From: Larus michahellis
Lineage: Eukaryota; Chordata; Aves; Charadriiformes; Laridae
DNA length: 64,000 nt
Direction: 5' to 3'
Assembly (NCBI RefSeq): GCF_964199755.1
Contig: NC_133901.1
Span: 47,337,418 to 47,401,417, forward strand
Below are positions 42,401 to 55,732 of this stretch, in pieces. The position numbers and the translations under genes were made by a program. The notes under the pieces were generated by a model. It was not told the origin of the DNA, did no database searches, and saw nothing but the letters and a program-made list of their open reading frames with translations. Positions within the stretch are counted from its first letter, which is position 1. Each line of letters begins with the position of its first letter.

Positions 42401-45400
42401 CTTCCTTTAATGGCTGCTATTGTCTTTTGCCACCTCCTATTTGTTTTTAATCTGCTTAATGTATGCCTTATCCTGCAGCGTTCCCAAAGCTAATAGTTTA
42501 TGAGACATCTTGTTGTAGTAGGGCTACATGACTTGCATAAATCTACTAAAACGGTAGTCTATTGCGTATTGCCTTCAAAATCTAATCAACATTCAACTTT
42601 GTTGCTCAGCCAGCTGGCAGACCTTTGTGATATCATTCTGATTTTATGACGAAACACTGATGTAAATCAGTGATAACTAAAGCTAACTAAGCTGAGATAA
42701 CAAAACTGAATCACAGAATCGAAGGCCAAGCAAAAGGTTATTCAGAGTGACACAAAAAACACACAGGAAATGAGCGATGGCACCCATGAGGGGTGCCGCT
42801 TTGGGATCCCAGTCTGTTCTGCTGCATTTGTGTACATGCCCATTCATTCCCATCACGTGTCAGAAAAGCCTTGAGCATTGACATTGTTTAATGTCAGTGT
42901 TTAGGGTGGCAGATGGGGTTTGCGTGAAACTGTCGCTGTGGACAAGACATGGAAGTTGGAATTATGAACCCAGACTCCAGTGTCTCTGTTGGATCACTAG
43001 AAGTAATCTTTGAAAATGGAGCCATTCCTCCCACAGAGAGTGCTCTCAACCAAGCCAAAGTACGCATGTCCTGCAAAGCTTGCATTGTAAAATATGTGAA
43101 AGGGAGAAGTCTTGTTCTTGAAAGAGGATAGACTAGTTGACCTAACTGATATTTTCCCTTCTAACTTCTGGATTTAATGAGAAAATGATAAATAATCTTT
43201 CCTAGCAATCCTATTTTTCAAATAGACACCCTGCTGCAGGAAAGAACCAGAGACTCACTTCAAATATAGAGAAGCTGAGAGCTTTGTGATCAATGATATC
43301 CAGCAAGTAATGCCTGGAATACTAAGTCCTTGTTTTCCAAAAGGTAATGGAAGAAAGAACAATGATAAATGGAAGGAAACGTGATGCGTCGCTTACAGAT
43401 GTAAATTCCTCCAAACACGGTATTTCAAAAGTGAGCCCTCAGGATAGCAGGCATGTGGGCATTTTAATCAGAGTCGAATGGTTAATCACAGAGCTGGTTC
43501 TCAGACGTTTAAAGGCCTCAACCCTGCATCCAGCTGCTGCTGGGAGGCTGCCTCCCTAGCTAAGCTTGGCCGTGATGGGTATAACTTCTGAATCTGTCAA
43601 TCAGAGGATTTCCAGCCAACCTAGTTCACAACCCCAGACCCCTACCAGCGAGGACTCCTGTGAGGCTAAACTTTGCAGGTCTCACAGAACCAGTTCTGCT
43701 ACAGAATGTTGTCATTCATTTCCCTGTGCTGATTCAGCAAAGGTAGAGAGGAAATGTATTCTAATTTTGAATTTAAGAGTTACCTCACAGTTTTCGAACT
43801 TATCGAGCAACTCTTTTGGGGATAAATAATAGCTGTCTTTTGTCCTTTTACTACAAAAGGGAAATTGATGTAATTAACGTCAGACAGCGAGATTGTGCTT
43901 TGCTGTGTAATGGGAAGGTGATGTTAAATTTGGCATTTAGTGAATGCAGACTAAGTTTATCAGATGGTTAACCAAATTGAATACCTCTACTGGCACCCTC
44001 TTTTAGGACAGTGATACTATCAGCCTTGGGATTGAAAGCAAGAGCGTTCCAGCTTTGCCATTGTGTTTAACATCGATCTATAAACTAATGTGGTCTAGAG
44101 TTGGAAAAAAGGCACTGCCATAATATTAAGGAGATAAGGGCTCTTAGTTAGTTATATTGATTTAGTTCTGCCTTGTGACAAGATGATAACTTTTTTAAAA
44201 ACTTCTGACAGTCAGGTGTCTTCAAGGACGAGTCAACTTGTTTTAATGCACATGCGGGAGGGAAGAAACCAGCATCCCTAGTGGGAAGGAGAGAGCTATC
44301 TCAAAAAAAGTGATTTAATTGATTTCTGAATCCCCCTCCAAGACTGAACTGTTATACACCTGCAGAATTTTGTGCATCCAGAGATAGGCAGAGTCCGCTG
44401 CCTCTGACTTAGCACTCTTCCTTTTCTTTTTTCCCCCTCACTCCATCTGTTCGTATAGCACCTGTATTTCTATGCCTCACTGACTCACCATCTGTTTCTA
44501 TAATTTGTATCTTTCTCCTCTGCTCACGGCCCTTAAAATTTATAATAGAGGTAGGGAGGCATTAGGAATGAGTGCCTCAACATGCTCATCCTACGAAGTC
44601 TTTACACTAATGCTTTCAGTTCCTGCCTGGTGCAGCATCTCTCAAGCCTGTTCCTGCTCCTCCAGGGCAGCTTAGACTATTTCTAATAGCCCACCATCTG
44701 GTTCCAATAAGCAGTTAAATCTTCTTTCACCCAGCTGTTGCTGCTGATGCAATTTGGTACCTTTGTCCGTGTACGTTCTCCGGTGGAGAGTACGATCCAG
44801 CAGCAGGATGGCTGTAGACCACTGTGCGGGGGTTGTAGCTGCAAGTGACTGACTGACTTACCTCATGGTGTACCGACAAAGTAGATTTCATTCTCAGCTG
44901 GATGTTACTAGGCCTGGAGGAAAAATATGTCCCTTTCTACGTCGATATTGGCCAGTCAGGAATTTTATTCTCGCCCCTCATCTTTCTTTCACAAAAGCCA
45001 AATTTGAAAAAAAAAAAAGAAAAAGAAAAAGCTGCCATTCGATGTGAAATATAATGCTGGAAATTGATCCTATAATGTATTAAAACTACACCACATTAAG
45101 TGAAGATTTAATTGCATTCATGTCTCTCATCAAAAAACCCCCATAAAATACACACAGAGGCATATTAGAAATTTAATATAGAGTGCAAATTCTCATGCTT
45201 AATAGTTCAGTAATACCATTTATGCTATATCAGTTAGACACATCACGCAAATAAAATGATACATTATCAACAAACTGGTACTTGCTTAACCTTGCCTAGA
45301 GAAACCCTTGAGATTATACTTCGCAAACATTTTTGTTCTTGTAGGAAACCAGCCAAAAAATATGGAAAAGTAACCTGCTGTACAAACATAAAAACTCGGT

Positions 45401-46420
45401 GAAGTTTTTGCCTTTTCCGCCTGTCTCTCTTTGGACTATATTGTCTCTTGTTTGTTTCTCTACTTGTACAGCTGCCACTAGCAGCTTTGTCTGCTCCTGG
45501 GTATTTTCTGTTCCTCCCCTTGTTTCACCTGTATTAGTACGGCACAAAAGCCTGCTCTCTGATGCACGTTTCTATAAATGCTATTAAAGCAATCCACGCG
45601 CTCAGGTTCCACATTACAATACTCCAGGAGGAAAGACAAGCTGCATAAATGGACGGTATTGAGGCCTCGAGAACCTCAGAACTCCAACTATATTTTAACA
45701 CACATGATCTTAAATAAAGTCACAGCAACAGTTAATTATAGGGTGGCACTGTAAGTATCCTGGCCAGAGGAAAGGTAGCTTGTTTTCCTATATCATGTAT
45801 GATCCGGTATGATGAGTATTTGGTTACAGCTGCTGTTGTGCCGCTGCTGGGAAAGCTAAAGATTAGATAATTTTTAAAAGAATGATCCAGGATTCATGAA
45901 ACCCAGCAGAGCTGCAGGTCGTAACGCCACTGTCGTAAGGGTGAAACTATGTTAGATCACAAGGCGGCTTTTTTCCAAACTAAGTCATAGCCATTTTCTT
46001 ATTGTAACCCCCCTCTGTCAATCAACTGATTATCAAAATGGAAAATCTTCAAGAGTTATTATTCCAAAGGACTGAGTCTCTCTGCCATTTTTAGTTTATC
46101 ATAATGCAATTCAATCTGTCACTGAATGTCACTTTGCTCATATACACTTTGCTTGTAATGCTTTCAGTGTAACAAAATATAGTTGCTCCCACCGTTTCTT
46201 AATCTTCTGCTGGTATTCAGGCCATTTTAAGAAGGTGACCTAGTATCATTCTCTCAGGCATTCAGTTAATCTGGTGCAAAAGAACTTTAAATAAGTAGCT
46301 GCTATAGTCTGTTTTAGTGGAGAAAGACCCACAGTTTTGTACAAATACAAATCCCCATGCTGGTTACCTGAGACGGAAACCGGAAAATATGTATATTTAT
46401 AATTAATGTCGTGCTTTTAC
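39401..46420. other. intergenic DNA, no gene supported
   Basis: Unremarkable AT-rich sequence with an ATT microsatellite at 41565. A very weak MIR-like trace (CTGTACAATGGGAAAGGTTA) lies near 39940. Open frames are short. Confidence 0.65.
41565..41584 (+). repeat. ATT trinucleotide microsatellite
   Basis: About five to six ATT units, slightly interrupted at the start. Confidence 0.85.
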
Positions 46421-46595
46421 AGGGCCTTTCATCTAAAGCTCTAAATGTGCTGTAGAAATATTAACCCCCACAATACCCTTTGCACAGAAGTAAATATGAA
46501 ACCCATGGAGTACATGTGACTTGCTCAAGGTCACAGACCCAAGGCTGCACACGCGTCTTGGCTTTAGGGCTTCTGGTCTAATAACTATGCTGCAA
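46421..46595 (+). mobile_element. MIR-like ancient SINE relic
   Basis: GTGCTGTAGAAATATTAACC, then CCCACAATACCC, then GTGACTTGCTCAAGGTCACA, followed by a degraded GGCTTCTGGTCTAATAACTA, follow the order of the CORE-SINE/MIR consensus (TAAATATTAA, CTCACAACACCC, TGACTTGCCCAAGGTCACAC, TCTGACTCC). It is highly diverged. The family assignment is from recalled consensus and has not been searched. Confidence 0.55.
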
Positions 46596-48740
46596 TCCCA
46601 AACTCTCAGAAAATGAGCAAATAAATAAATAATCTTTTTCAATGGTCTGGTAGGACTGGCTGGAAATGAGGTGTAGTTCAGAAGACTGCAAAATAACCTC
46701 ATGCAGGTGTGTCAATTTGAAACTCACTTTAATTTTGTATGGAATTATAACAGTAATGAAATGAGACTGAACTCGAATAATGAGCTCTAAATTGAGAAAT
46801 GGTGTGATAATGTTTTCCATGGTTCAATTAGTCAGCCATCTGTAGTACTTTCTAGTAATAGTTACATTGCCTTGTTTAGAAGAGATTTAAACGCCTCTGT
46901 CTAGTTTTCAAGAACACGTACACATTATACAAGAGATATTGGGCATCGTGAGGAAAATATAACAGGAAATGTGTGTGCATTGACCCACATCCAACGGATC
47001 TAAGTTTAATAGGAAGCCAGTCTGAATATTCAAACCATTAACTGGAAAAAAAATATCTGGATATAACTGAACCTGCACCATGCATTTCCTTTGTAACCAG
47101 CTCCTCGAAAAACTTACCTCAGACTTGAACATCTTTTTGCCTTCAGTCTCTGTTTCCATCGTGGAGCCCCAGTCTGGATGTTGCCTGGTGTACTCCCACT
47201 CAGTAGGGCCACGTCTAGAACTGTCTCCTCTCGCATTGCAGCAACGTGGTAAAGCTCTGTTTCCTACCATACAGCTTAGCCCCAGTATGGGACATTTTAT
47301 CCTCAGTATCTTGAGTTCATAAGGATCTCATCCTTCATCTAGGAGGGTCTAACAAAGTAGAGAACTGGGATATTTTTATTATACTTGGACTTAGATGATA
47401 AGAAAAGATGTTTCTGTACTCCAGAAGTATCGGCCTAAGGCGAGAACCAGGTAACACGGGAGTTTTGAAGAAATTGGAGCAAGCTGAAGAAGGTAAAGCA
47501 AATCCGATCTGATTGTCTGAAGAAGAAATAACTCTGTCTTTTGTATTTCCTAGCGCCTGATATTAATTCAGAGAAAACTGGTGAGATGATATTCCAGGTT
47601 TCAAAATGGCTAATACAGAATTTATTAGAGTCTGGAAGGCAGGAATTCTTTCACAAAAGGGAAGGTAAACCACCGCAGAAGGTTGCCTCATGTTTTAGTT
47701 GATGTTAGAGAGCAGTTACGGTACCATCCGGGGGGAAAAAGGCAGTGAAAACTCTCTTTTTAAAAAGTTTAACATAATCTAGGTTATGTCTTTCACTTTA
47801 TTGATAGTGATAAAAAACTGGTTAAATCTATCGCTTTATGATTCTTGCAATGCACACAGAAATGTGTTGAGTTGACACATCAATCAGGATTTAAACTCGT
47901 ACTAATTAGTTGACAGTGCCTGCCACTGAAAGGGCACTAAGCTGATGCACAATAAGCAAAATGTATTGTCTAAATACTGTCTATTAAACCAGTATTTATT
48001 TATATTAATGTTGACCTGCCCTTGACAAACATTCATTGTCCTATTGCGCTGTTGCAGTTAGTAAATAATTTGCTCATGACTACCTCTCTCTAAACAGCTG
48101 AATCTTTCTGCAAACAAAAGAGAAAGTGTTTTATGAACTTTTTTTTTAAGATAAGGAAGGTGAGCTTCCTTCTAGGAAAGCACATTAGTAGTGTGCCTGT
48201 TTTGTCTATAGGAGTGCGTATAAGCATCCCTGAAATTCTATTTTAATTTTTCTTGTTTTAAATTAGAATGAATATCACACTGCTAGAGCTCCTCCAGGAC
48301 CACGCTCAGACAAGTGAAGTACTGATTATATTATAGAATCATAGGGTTCTCTAGCATTTAAAATGTTGTCTTTTTAATTGTGTGTGATAAACACCTTACA
48401 CATCTTTGCATTTCACCTGTCTTGATCCTAAGAGACTGTCATGGTTTGGAGACGCTGGGAAAACCTGTTACGTGAGATAAGGTAATGTAATACACAAGAG
48501 TTTATTGTCAGAGGCTTTGAACGAGACTTGACTGAAATGGTGACTAGGTGGAAGGTTTGTGATTAATATGTCTCAAACTTAAATACAATTTAGCATTCCA
48601 TTGCCTAAAACTGGATGTTAATTAATAATTAAAAATTATCTGCAGGATATCCACCTGTGAACATTTATGAAAATAGATGCTTTATTATGCTTTTCCCCAA
48701 AGATATTGCTACACTGATTACAAATTAGCCTGTGTCTAAC

Positions 48741-48787
48741 TATTATTAGATATGCACATGTAAATTATTATTAGATATCCACATGTA
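48741..48787 (+). repeat. imperfect tandem duplication of about 24 bp
   Basis: TATTATTAGATATGCACATG is followed by a second copy in which the G of ATGCAC is replaced (ATCCAC). It lies about 50 bases before another short tandem repeat. Confidence 0.85.
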
Positions 48788-48836
48788 TCTTTCATTGATG
48801 TGGCTACAGAGCTGTATTCAAAGGCAAAACTGCACC

Positions 48837-48868
48837 CACTGCATAAGACACACACTGCATAAGACACA
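48837..48868 (+). repeat. perfect 16-bp tandem duplication
   Basis: CACTGCATAAGACACA occurs twice exactly, head to tail. Confidence 0.95.
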
Positions 48869-51800
48869 AACAATCCACGCCTCTTCCCAAATAACTTAGC
48901 TAAGTCCTGACCATAGGCTGAATTACAATTAGCGTATGTCAGGAAACAGAAATTAACATGTGCCCGCAGATCAGATTAAATTAAAGCCATGAATATGCGT
49001 AGATGCAGCATATGAGACTATTCAGTTAATAAATCTTCATTCCACCATCATTATATCACCCAGAGGCTGCAGCTGAAGGTCACAACTGGCTTTTCATTTT
49101 GTTGGTTGCCATTAAATATCCCAACATTCCACTGAATTTAGCATAGGAAAAAAAGTTACAAGCTTTGGCGGAAAATACTGCCTTTTTAAGGCAACCATTC
49201 ATCGTGGCCTTGACTTCAATTAGTTTGACTTCAGCCAGAAGGTATTTTGTTTTACAGCCTGCTGCAGGCTGAGTACCGCATATAGGACTGCTGCATTAGC
49301 AGAGCTCCGACATTCGACATGTATCTGGGGCTACTGGTATATATTTAATCCTTAGCAGCACCATTGACTTGTTAGAGGACATATTTGGATTTGTCAACGA
49401 GAAAACAGAATACTACGTCTTTAGAATAGTATTCCAGAGCTTCATCTTTTATCAGGAATACAAAAAATGTCATTTAATCACTGATCCTTCCAAAATTGTG
49501 ACTAAGTAAGTTGGGTGTTATTTTTTCATTATTTTGTTAATTGAAGAACATATAGTTCCAAAGAGGAAAGGGAATCCTGAAGCTATATTCATTCTGGAAC
49601 TAAAGGTCACCTTTATATTGCACGCTAGCAAATGCAGCCTCGGTAGGATATAAGCGCTGATGAAGTCAGCAAGCAATTAAGGACATGACTCCTACACAAC
49701 CTCTTCAGCTTACTAGTCACTTAATCATACAAGGTGCTGAGCCTTGTCACCCTGGACCTAAAACACATGCTTAATTTTAAACATGTGACTCGGTTACAGG
49801 ATTCTGTGAGATTGCTTGTGCATAACATTAGACACCTGTTTAAATGCTTTGCTGGATCAAAGCAGGAATGCTCAGCATTTTGCAGGATTGCGCGTTAACT
49901 GGACGTTATCTCTTCCTCCTATTGGAAAAACTCCTTGGTGCATATACACTTACGTAGCGGGGTGAGACAGAGCGTCTTCTGATTATGGTGAGATTCAGCT
50001 TTTCAAACCGTGCTGTACGGGCTGGTGTTTGGTAATGAAAATGGTCTTGATTTATTTCTGTTCTAATTTATTTACAGTTGCAAATTTCCAGTTCTCACCT
50101 CTTCGGTTACAGACAGGCGTGACAGACAAGAAAGCAAAGCAGATCACTGCAAATACTGCCTTCCTGAAATTATATTGAGTTTACTGTCAAAAATAAACAC
50201 CAAGCTCCTGAATGTGAATATATCCTGGGGAGAACAAAGCGTAAGTGTCACAATAAGCTGCAAATAAATGGAGTGGCTGCTTGTAAACATATGTCTCCCC
50301 TTCCTGGTTTTAGTACGCATGATGTCTGATTTTTCAGCGTTAAGCAGATTTACACCTGGTGGACATTAAATTAGCTAGTCTTCAGCGCTGGTTTTCTCAG
50401 TGGCTGGTTTCAGTACGCATACGTCTTCATATTTTTCTCTCATCTTCACAATTAGCTGACTTTTATGAAAATTTCCACTGGCCTAATTGGAGTAGAGCAG
50501 CAGTAGAGTCCTGCCACTATTACTTTGCCCCCCAAGTAATTTTTTTTTAAGTAAGTCGTACGCCACAGGCTTTGGAGCCCTGCGGTACGCTAAGGCTGGT
50601 GCTGGTTTCAGGAGCGACTGGCAGTGCTGCTGTTGCAGGGGCTCCGGCTCCCACAGCAGCCTCTCCGTGCGAGTGCCACGTGGCAAAGTTGGCTGCTGGG
50701 CTTAAAAGAGAATTGCCCGATGCAAACAGGCACCTGGAGACCTATCGTATTTTACAATGAAACTTCTTTTCCCTCCTTGCCCTTTTGGTCATGTCTTAGA
50801 AGGGTCTGCCGTCAAAGCTCGAAGCAACTAAATAAAGCCACCTGGGCTAGGCACTTCCAGTATGCAGGATATCAAGTGAAATTAATGGGAAAATATTAAA
50901 AGATGAGACAATAACCATTTAGTCTTCCAAATTAATTACACTTTAAAAAAATCACTAGTTCTGGAATGCTTTGTTTGTAGCTAGTAGTCGCAGCCACAGT
51001 GGGAATGCCGCTGTCGGAAACTTGCACAAAGGTGTGGGAGACACACTCACACTGCTTTGTGTTTTCATGACGGTGGCACATAGACGACTTAAGTATTTGC
51101 TTAAATATTTGCTGTACTACTATAATATTTGCTGTGTTATTCCATTAGAAGTTCCTGAGCCTATCTGGAAGGACCAAAGTATGACAATATTTATAGAAAG
51201 AACTGGAGACCTGCTTCCACCAAACCAAGTTGCAAGGTGGTGCAGAAGGAAGTCCTGGCGTTGCACCGGTATGTTTGCAGGGTGATAGTGCCCTCCTGAT
51301 TTGATACTACCCAGCAAAATCAACACAAAGCACAGTTAGAGGACTTTTACCCCGCTTCTGGGGTGGCTCTTTGTGCACCATTTCACATAGCGTATTTCTC
51401 TGCTGTTCTCTCATTCAGCAGAGGCTGAAGAGTTTGCTGCTTCTCTCTACGGCTTGGGTGGACATCAAGGCCCATTTAGAAAAAGGGAAACTAATGGTTT
51501 AAGAGCAACATTTTAAAGGTCTTTTTCTGTATTTGATTTTTTTTGAGTATTGTTTTGATACATTGTTTAACTGCCATTTCTGTATCTTCTTTGTTAGCCT
51601 ACCTGCATTTTAAGTCGTTGCTACTATATTGTCTTCACAATATCCCCTGATACCTTCCTACTTTCTCCTCTCTTGTGGCAAAATCCCTGACTGGAAGGAA
51701 AAATCATTAGTGCAAACAGTAATAAACAGGCTCTGATTCGCAGGAGTCAAGAGTGCTTTTAAATGTGTGGATTGATACTTATTAAATGCACTTACAGACC

Positions 51801-52426
51801 TCAGAGGATATAATATGGCTTAATTAATATCGCTCCTGAAGTCATCATTTCTGCTGTCACCTCTTTTCAGATGCTAGCCATCTCTTCTTAACATTCCATT
51901 AATGCATAAACCGTACTCATTTTCCAATAAGAAGTGGTCCTACTGGCAAGAAATCCAACCAAATACTGTGTGATTTAGGACATTCGGTAAGAGGAAAATG
52001 AGAACAAGGAAGTACGCTTAGGTCTAACTATTCAATAAAATGCAAGGGTACCCAAGAGTTGCCTTATATAAAAAAAAAAAAGGCCAAGGAAAATACTCTA
52101 TGTTTGCAATACTAATTTGTATTAAAATTCTATTCATACTGTATGGATTAAAAAGAACAAGGGATTTTCTTTAATATTTTATTTGGCTGGATTGAGCGCA
52201 AGGGTTCCAGTACTCTGGAGACGATCACTCTGAATGACTGGGTGACCCATTAAAGCATTCTGCTGAGGTATGTCTTTGTCCTGCCAGCTGGAGGATTTTG
52301 CCAGGGTTAAGTGCCAAAATAGATCTCAATACGAAAGTTTTAACTAATTCAAGGAAATCATTACGTAACCTCGCTGCCAAGAATAGTGTTCACGTATACT
52401 GTTACAGGGAGATGTGATGAAGCCGA

Positions 52427-52495
52427 ATGTATTCGTATTTGCAAAGTGCTTCAATAAGAAGGTGCTATAGAGTGTGATATATTATCATGCTAAAT
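52427..52495 (-). mobile_element. MIR-like tail relic
   Basis: GTATTTGCAAAGTGCTTCAA, AGAAGGTGCTATAGAGTG and a following ATATTATCAT resemble the common amniote MIR-type tail (AAAGTGCTTTGAGATCC, AAAGGCGCTATAGAAGTG, TATTATTAT). Only about 70 bases are recognisable. Confidence 0.4.
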
Positions 52496-55225
52496 ACGGA
52501 CTTTGGTCTTTGATCAGGGATTGAGTAGATGCAAAATAAGCTTAACAGGATTTTCAATTAGTACGCACTGAAATAGTTTGACTAAAGTCTATGAAAAGAA
52601 AAAAGCACTAAAAATAATCATTTGTTATATGCAAATATATAGTTACAGGCAGCCATGCTACTCTTATACGTGTATTAGTATCACCTCCTGCAAATATTTC
52701 CTCTTTAGAGTCTTTAAGACAAGGACAGCGGATCCATGCTTACGTGTGTTTTACATCAGCACAGGATCTTCCCCAGCGTCTCAGGGAGCAAACACTTTGC
52801 ATGAAACCAAAAATCTCTCAGAATTATTTCATGATAAGCTTTTGTTTCCTGTACCTGTCTAACAACTACAAACGTATTATTTTTCACCTTTCTCCCAGGG
52901 CGAAGCAGGATTAGTAAGGAGTAGTATTAAAGCAAGGCTCAGAATTAATTATGCAAGACATCTGTGATTATATGTAAAGTCTGCTTGGTATTGTATCTCC
53001 ATCACTTGAAGCCAAGACCCACCGGCCTCAGGAATACAGATCTACCCCTTTGACTAGTAAGCAATTTTTATTACTACTTTTACTGTTCTTCTGCATGTAA
53101 GTCGTTGCTCTGCCACAGCTACTGAAGTTACGTAAAAGCTAACAGCACCTTCTACGGTGACAACAAAAATGTCGAGGAGGAGGCTGTTGGTCACAACTAG
53201 TAATTATTTATGCTGGCTGAACTATCACGTAAGGTAACAACCTTGCATCCTGTAAGGGACTGTCCACGTAGCAACCTGCAGCCTGGTGTTGCAGGGAATA
53301 AATACATACCTAATTGTTGGCACTTTGACTTTTTTACCTTGGGAGGGTATTTACCTTTAGAGAACCTGAAGCTGCTTGTTCAACATTTACTCTGTACCTT
53401 TACTCAAATGGGAAGGTTTTATATATAACCATTAAACAAACAAGTTGTGGCAAACAGGTTTAAGGTACATTGGTCTATAAGGGCTTTTAGCCTTTTAAAA
53501 ATGTAATTTCCCTCAAGATAATAACATGCGAATGTTTTCTGTCATTTCCCGAGACTCAGTCAGCCCAGGCAAAACCAGGAAGTACATATTTATTCGCTCA
53601 CATTTAATTTCTCAAGGAAAAAAAAAAATTCTTTGTATAATGTAGTCATCATTTAGAGAATGTATAAATCTTACACTGTTACTCCATTTATATGTGTTTT
53701 TAAACTGTCATGCCAAATTAATCCCTGGTGCAACATTGTGTCACCAGTGAAGCTGTGCCACTTACTTCCTCCGACTCTTCAGTTTTAATTGAAAGATTTG
53801 TCATGCCCAAGGGTTTCTCTGTCTTCAGTACTTAGTACAAGGACCCTTGGAAATCCTAACTGGTTTGCTGCTGTTGTCTCCTTTCTTTATGTAGTGTATG
53901 TTTTCCTTCTTCTTTTAATCGTGGTTTTCTTTATAGGAATGTGCAGAAGGTTTTCTTTTATAAGCAAAATAAAAAACGCACTGTGATTTATATTTGACTC
54001 ATACAGGTACAGTTATGCAACTTTTATTTAGCTTTGTTGTGTTTACTGCACTTAAATAATTTCTTATTGATAATGAGCAATTTTGCAGGTAAATTACATC
54101 TGATTAAATGCAATAGCTCGTTCTTCCTTACTTGTGTATTTAATTGCTAAAACCAAGATTGTCCTGTGTGTTGAGATCATTGCTGAATGGAGGGGTTTTT
54201 TAATTACAAAGATCCAGGTTCGATTAATATTTTAAATACTTTGCCTGTGATACTGTACACAGAATATCCACAAGAGGGAACTGTTTTACATAAAGAGGAG
54301 TCATTCCCTTGCCGCTAAAATGCTGCTTTCTGGAACCAAACCTTCCGGATTTATGTCAAGCTGGAATGATTGTGTCCCAGCCTATGCTATATGGTAGCAA
54401 CAGGAAAAACACAAGTAAACACAGTTCGTTATGTTCTGTAAATATTATTCAGTTAAATAAGTAAATTTTGTGCTCCTGTGTTGAAACATTAAATAGAAAA
54501 CTATTCTGAAAAGTAATCTGCATAATTTTTGTGTTTGCTTGCAATAGATCTCTCCAGGAAAGAGAGCTGGAAAACCTCATTTGGTCTGAAGGCAACATGA
54601 AAGGCAGTTGTTGGCGCAGTAAATGAAGCAGGTAGCGCCTGTGTGCTTTTTCAAACTCCACTTTATAAAACCTGTACTAGAAAGAGGTCTTGCCTTCTTT
54701 CAGAAATAAGCAAAATCAAATGGTCCTTAACTTGAGTGATACTCATTCAAGTATCATTTCTATCTCTGATCTGCAAATCGGTGAACAAAATGACAAAATT
54801 ACCTACTTTATACGTGCTTTGTCTTTAGCAGAGAATTCCCCTTAAGCAAACTTTTCACTGGTAATGTTAATCCCACCAGTTGATATCAATGAATGTACCT
54901 TTGTATGTGAGTTTCATCACAAATATTTGTAGAACAGACACCTATTTGTATAAATAGGAGGAGTTCTGTTTATACAGATAACAGAATTTTCCCTCCCCCG
55001 GGGTATATAGTGTGAATTTTATAATCTAGAACTTGTAATGTATGTGTTGATTGGCTTATGAATAGGTTTTGAGTAGCAGAACTTTAAATCAGCTTTTTAC
55101 AAGCGACCACAATCAATCTCCTACCCCTGTCCAAATCTGTGTGCAAAAGTTGTGTAAATATGTTCAAAGCAAACTATTTTCAAGTACAGTCTATATCCTT
55201 TAGTGCACTTGGTTTGCTTTAGTCT

Positions 55226-55260
55226 GAATTTTGCTTTATGACCCTCCTTTGTATTTGTAG
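55226..55260 (+). other. acceptor-like site before the exon-like block
   Basis: A pyrimidine-rich stretch (ACCCTCCTTTGTATTTGTAG) ends in AG at 55259-55260. With the GTAAGTA at 55647 it would bound a 386-base exon containing the ATGs at 55487 and 55553. Confidence 0.3.
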
Positions 55261-55552
55261 GTACAGCGTTGTGGGGATTCTATATTAGAAGTGCCTGATG
55301 GTCCTGTTTGCACGTGGAGTGCTCGTGAAACCAATGCCTGCAGCTCTCTGCTGCAACAGTACCCAGGGCCAAAGAAACACTCTTTGACTCCTACCTTCAG
55401 AATGCATAAAGTGAGAAAACTGACTTTCACACTGCGGCCTCCCTGTCAAATCTTCTGGGCCCTCTCAAAGACCAGCAAGAGAAGACATGTGCCGTATCGG
55501 TGGTTTCAGAGATGCAGCCCTCGCTATCTACCAATACAACAGAAACTCCACC

Positions 55553-55732
55553 ATGCAAAAGCCTTCCCTGGGGTACGCTGTGCTACTCCTCTTCATTGCC
55601 CAGGTCTTTCAAGGTGCACTGGTTTCCATTAGCTGTAAGAGCATCCGTAAGTACCTGGCGGTTCTGGAGATCAGACATGAAGTGGCTGTTTTACGATGCT
55701 CCTGCCCTTGTTCCGCTCCTGGTGTTTGCTGA
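55553..55732 (+). CDS. unrecognised exon-like ORF with signal-peptide-like start (speculative)
   Basis: I do not recognise this sequence. ATG at 55553 sits in CCACCATGC, a near-ideal Kozak context, and begins MQKPSLGYAVLLLFIAQVFQ, which has the shape of a signal peptide or membrane anchor, followed by residues including Cys28. Read straight through it is 59 residues with several Cys near the end and stops at 55730-55732. The frame also extends upstream to another ATG at 55487. A consensus donor GTAAGTA at 55647 interrupts it after codon 31 in phase 1, common for signal-peptide exons. A good acceptor (TTTTTTTCTGCATCTAG) ends at 56016. Joining there gives an equally short frame ending at TAA near 56082-56084. 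It may be a small secreted peptide gene, a non-coding transcript or chance. No homology can be claimed. Confidence 0.22.
   Translation: MQKPSLGYAVLLLFIAQVFQGALVSISCKSIRKYLAVLEIRHEVAVLRCSCPCSAPGVC

Larger units (their letters stand above)
47800..54400. promoter_or_regulatory. candidate conserved non-coding / enhancer region upstream of KCNMA1
   Basis: No gene is evident, but several subsegments are complex, repeat-poor AT-rich sequence full of homeodomain and POU-like words. Examples are ACTAATTAGTTGACAGTG near 47900, GCTTAATTAATATCG near 51818, CATTAATGCATAAAC near 51897, TTAATTATGCAAGAC near 52946 and GATTAAATGCAATAG near 54102. This is the texture of vertebrate conserved non-coding elements. 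Conservation itself cannot be judged from one sequence, and a MIR relic interrupts at 52427. Confidence 0.25.

Noticed and set aside
48333..48360. TATAGAATCATAGGGTTCTC, resembling a CR1 terminal repeat
   Set aside because: Only a few bases match and no CR1 sequence follows on either side.
53789..53986. Hydrophobic 65-codon frame resembling a membrane segment
   Set aside because: It begins at a TTG, the hydrophobic run simply reflects T-rich DNA, and there is no Kozak or splice context.
54938..54988. Two adjacent short inverted repeats (CCTATTT/AAATAGG and TTCTGTT/AACAGAA)
   Set aside because: Seven-base stems of AT-rich sequence are expected by chance. There is no microRNA-like long hairpin.
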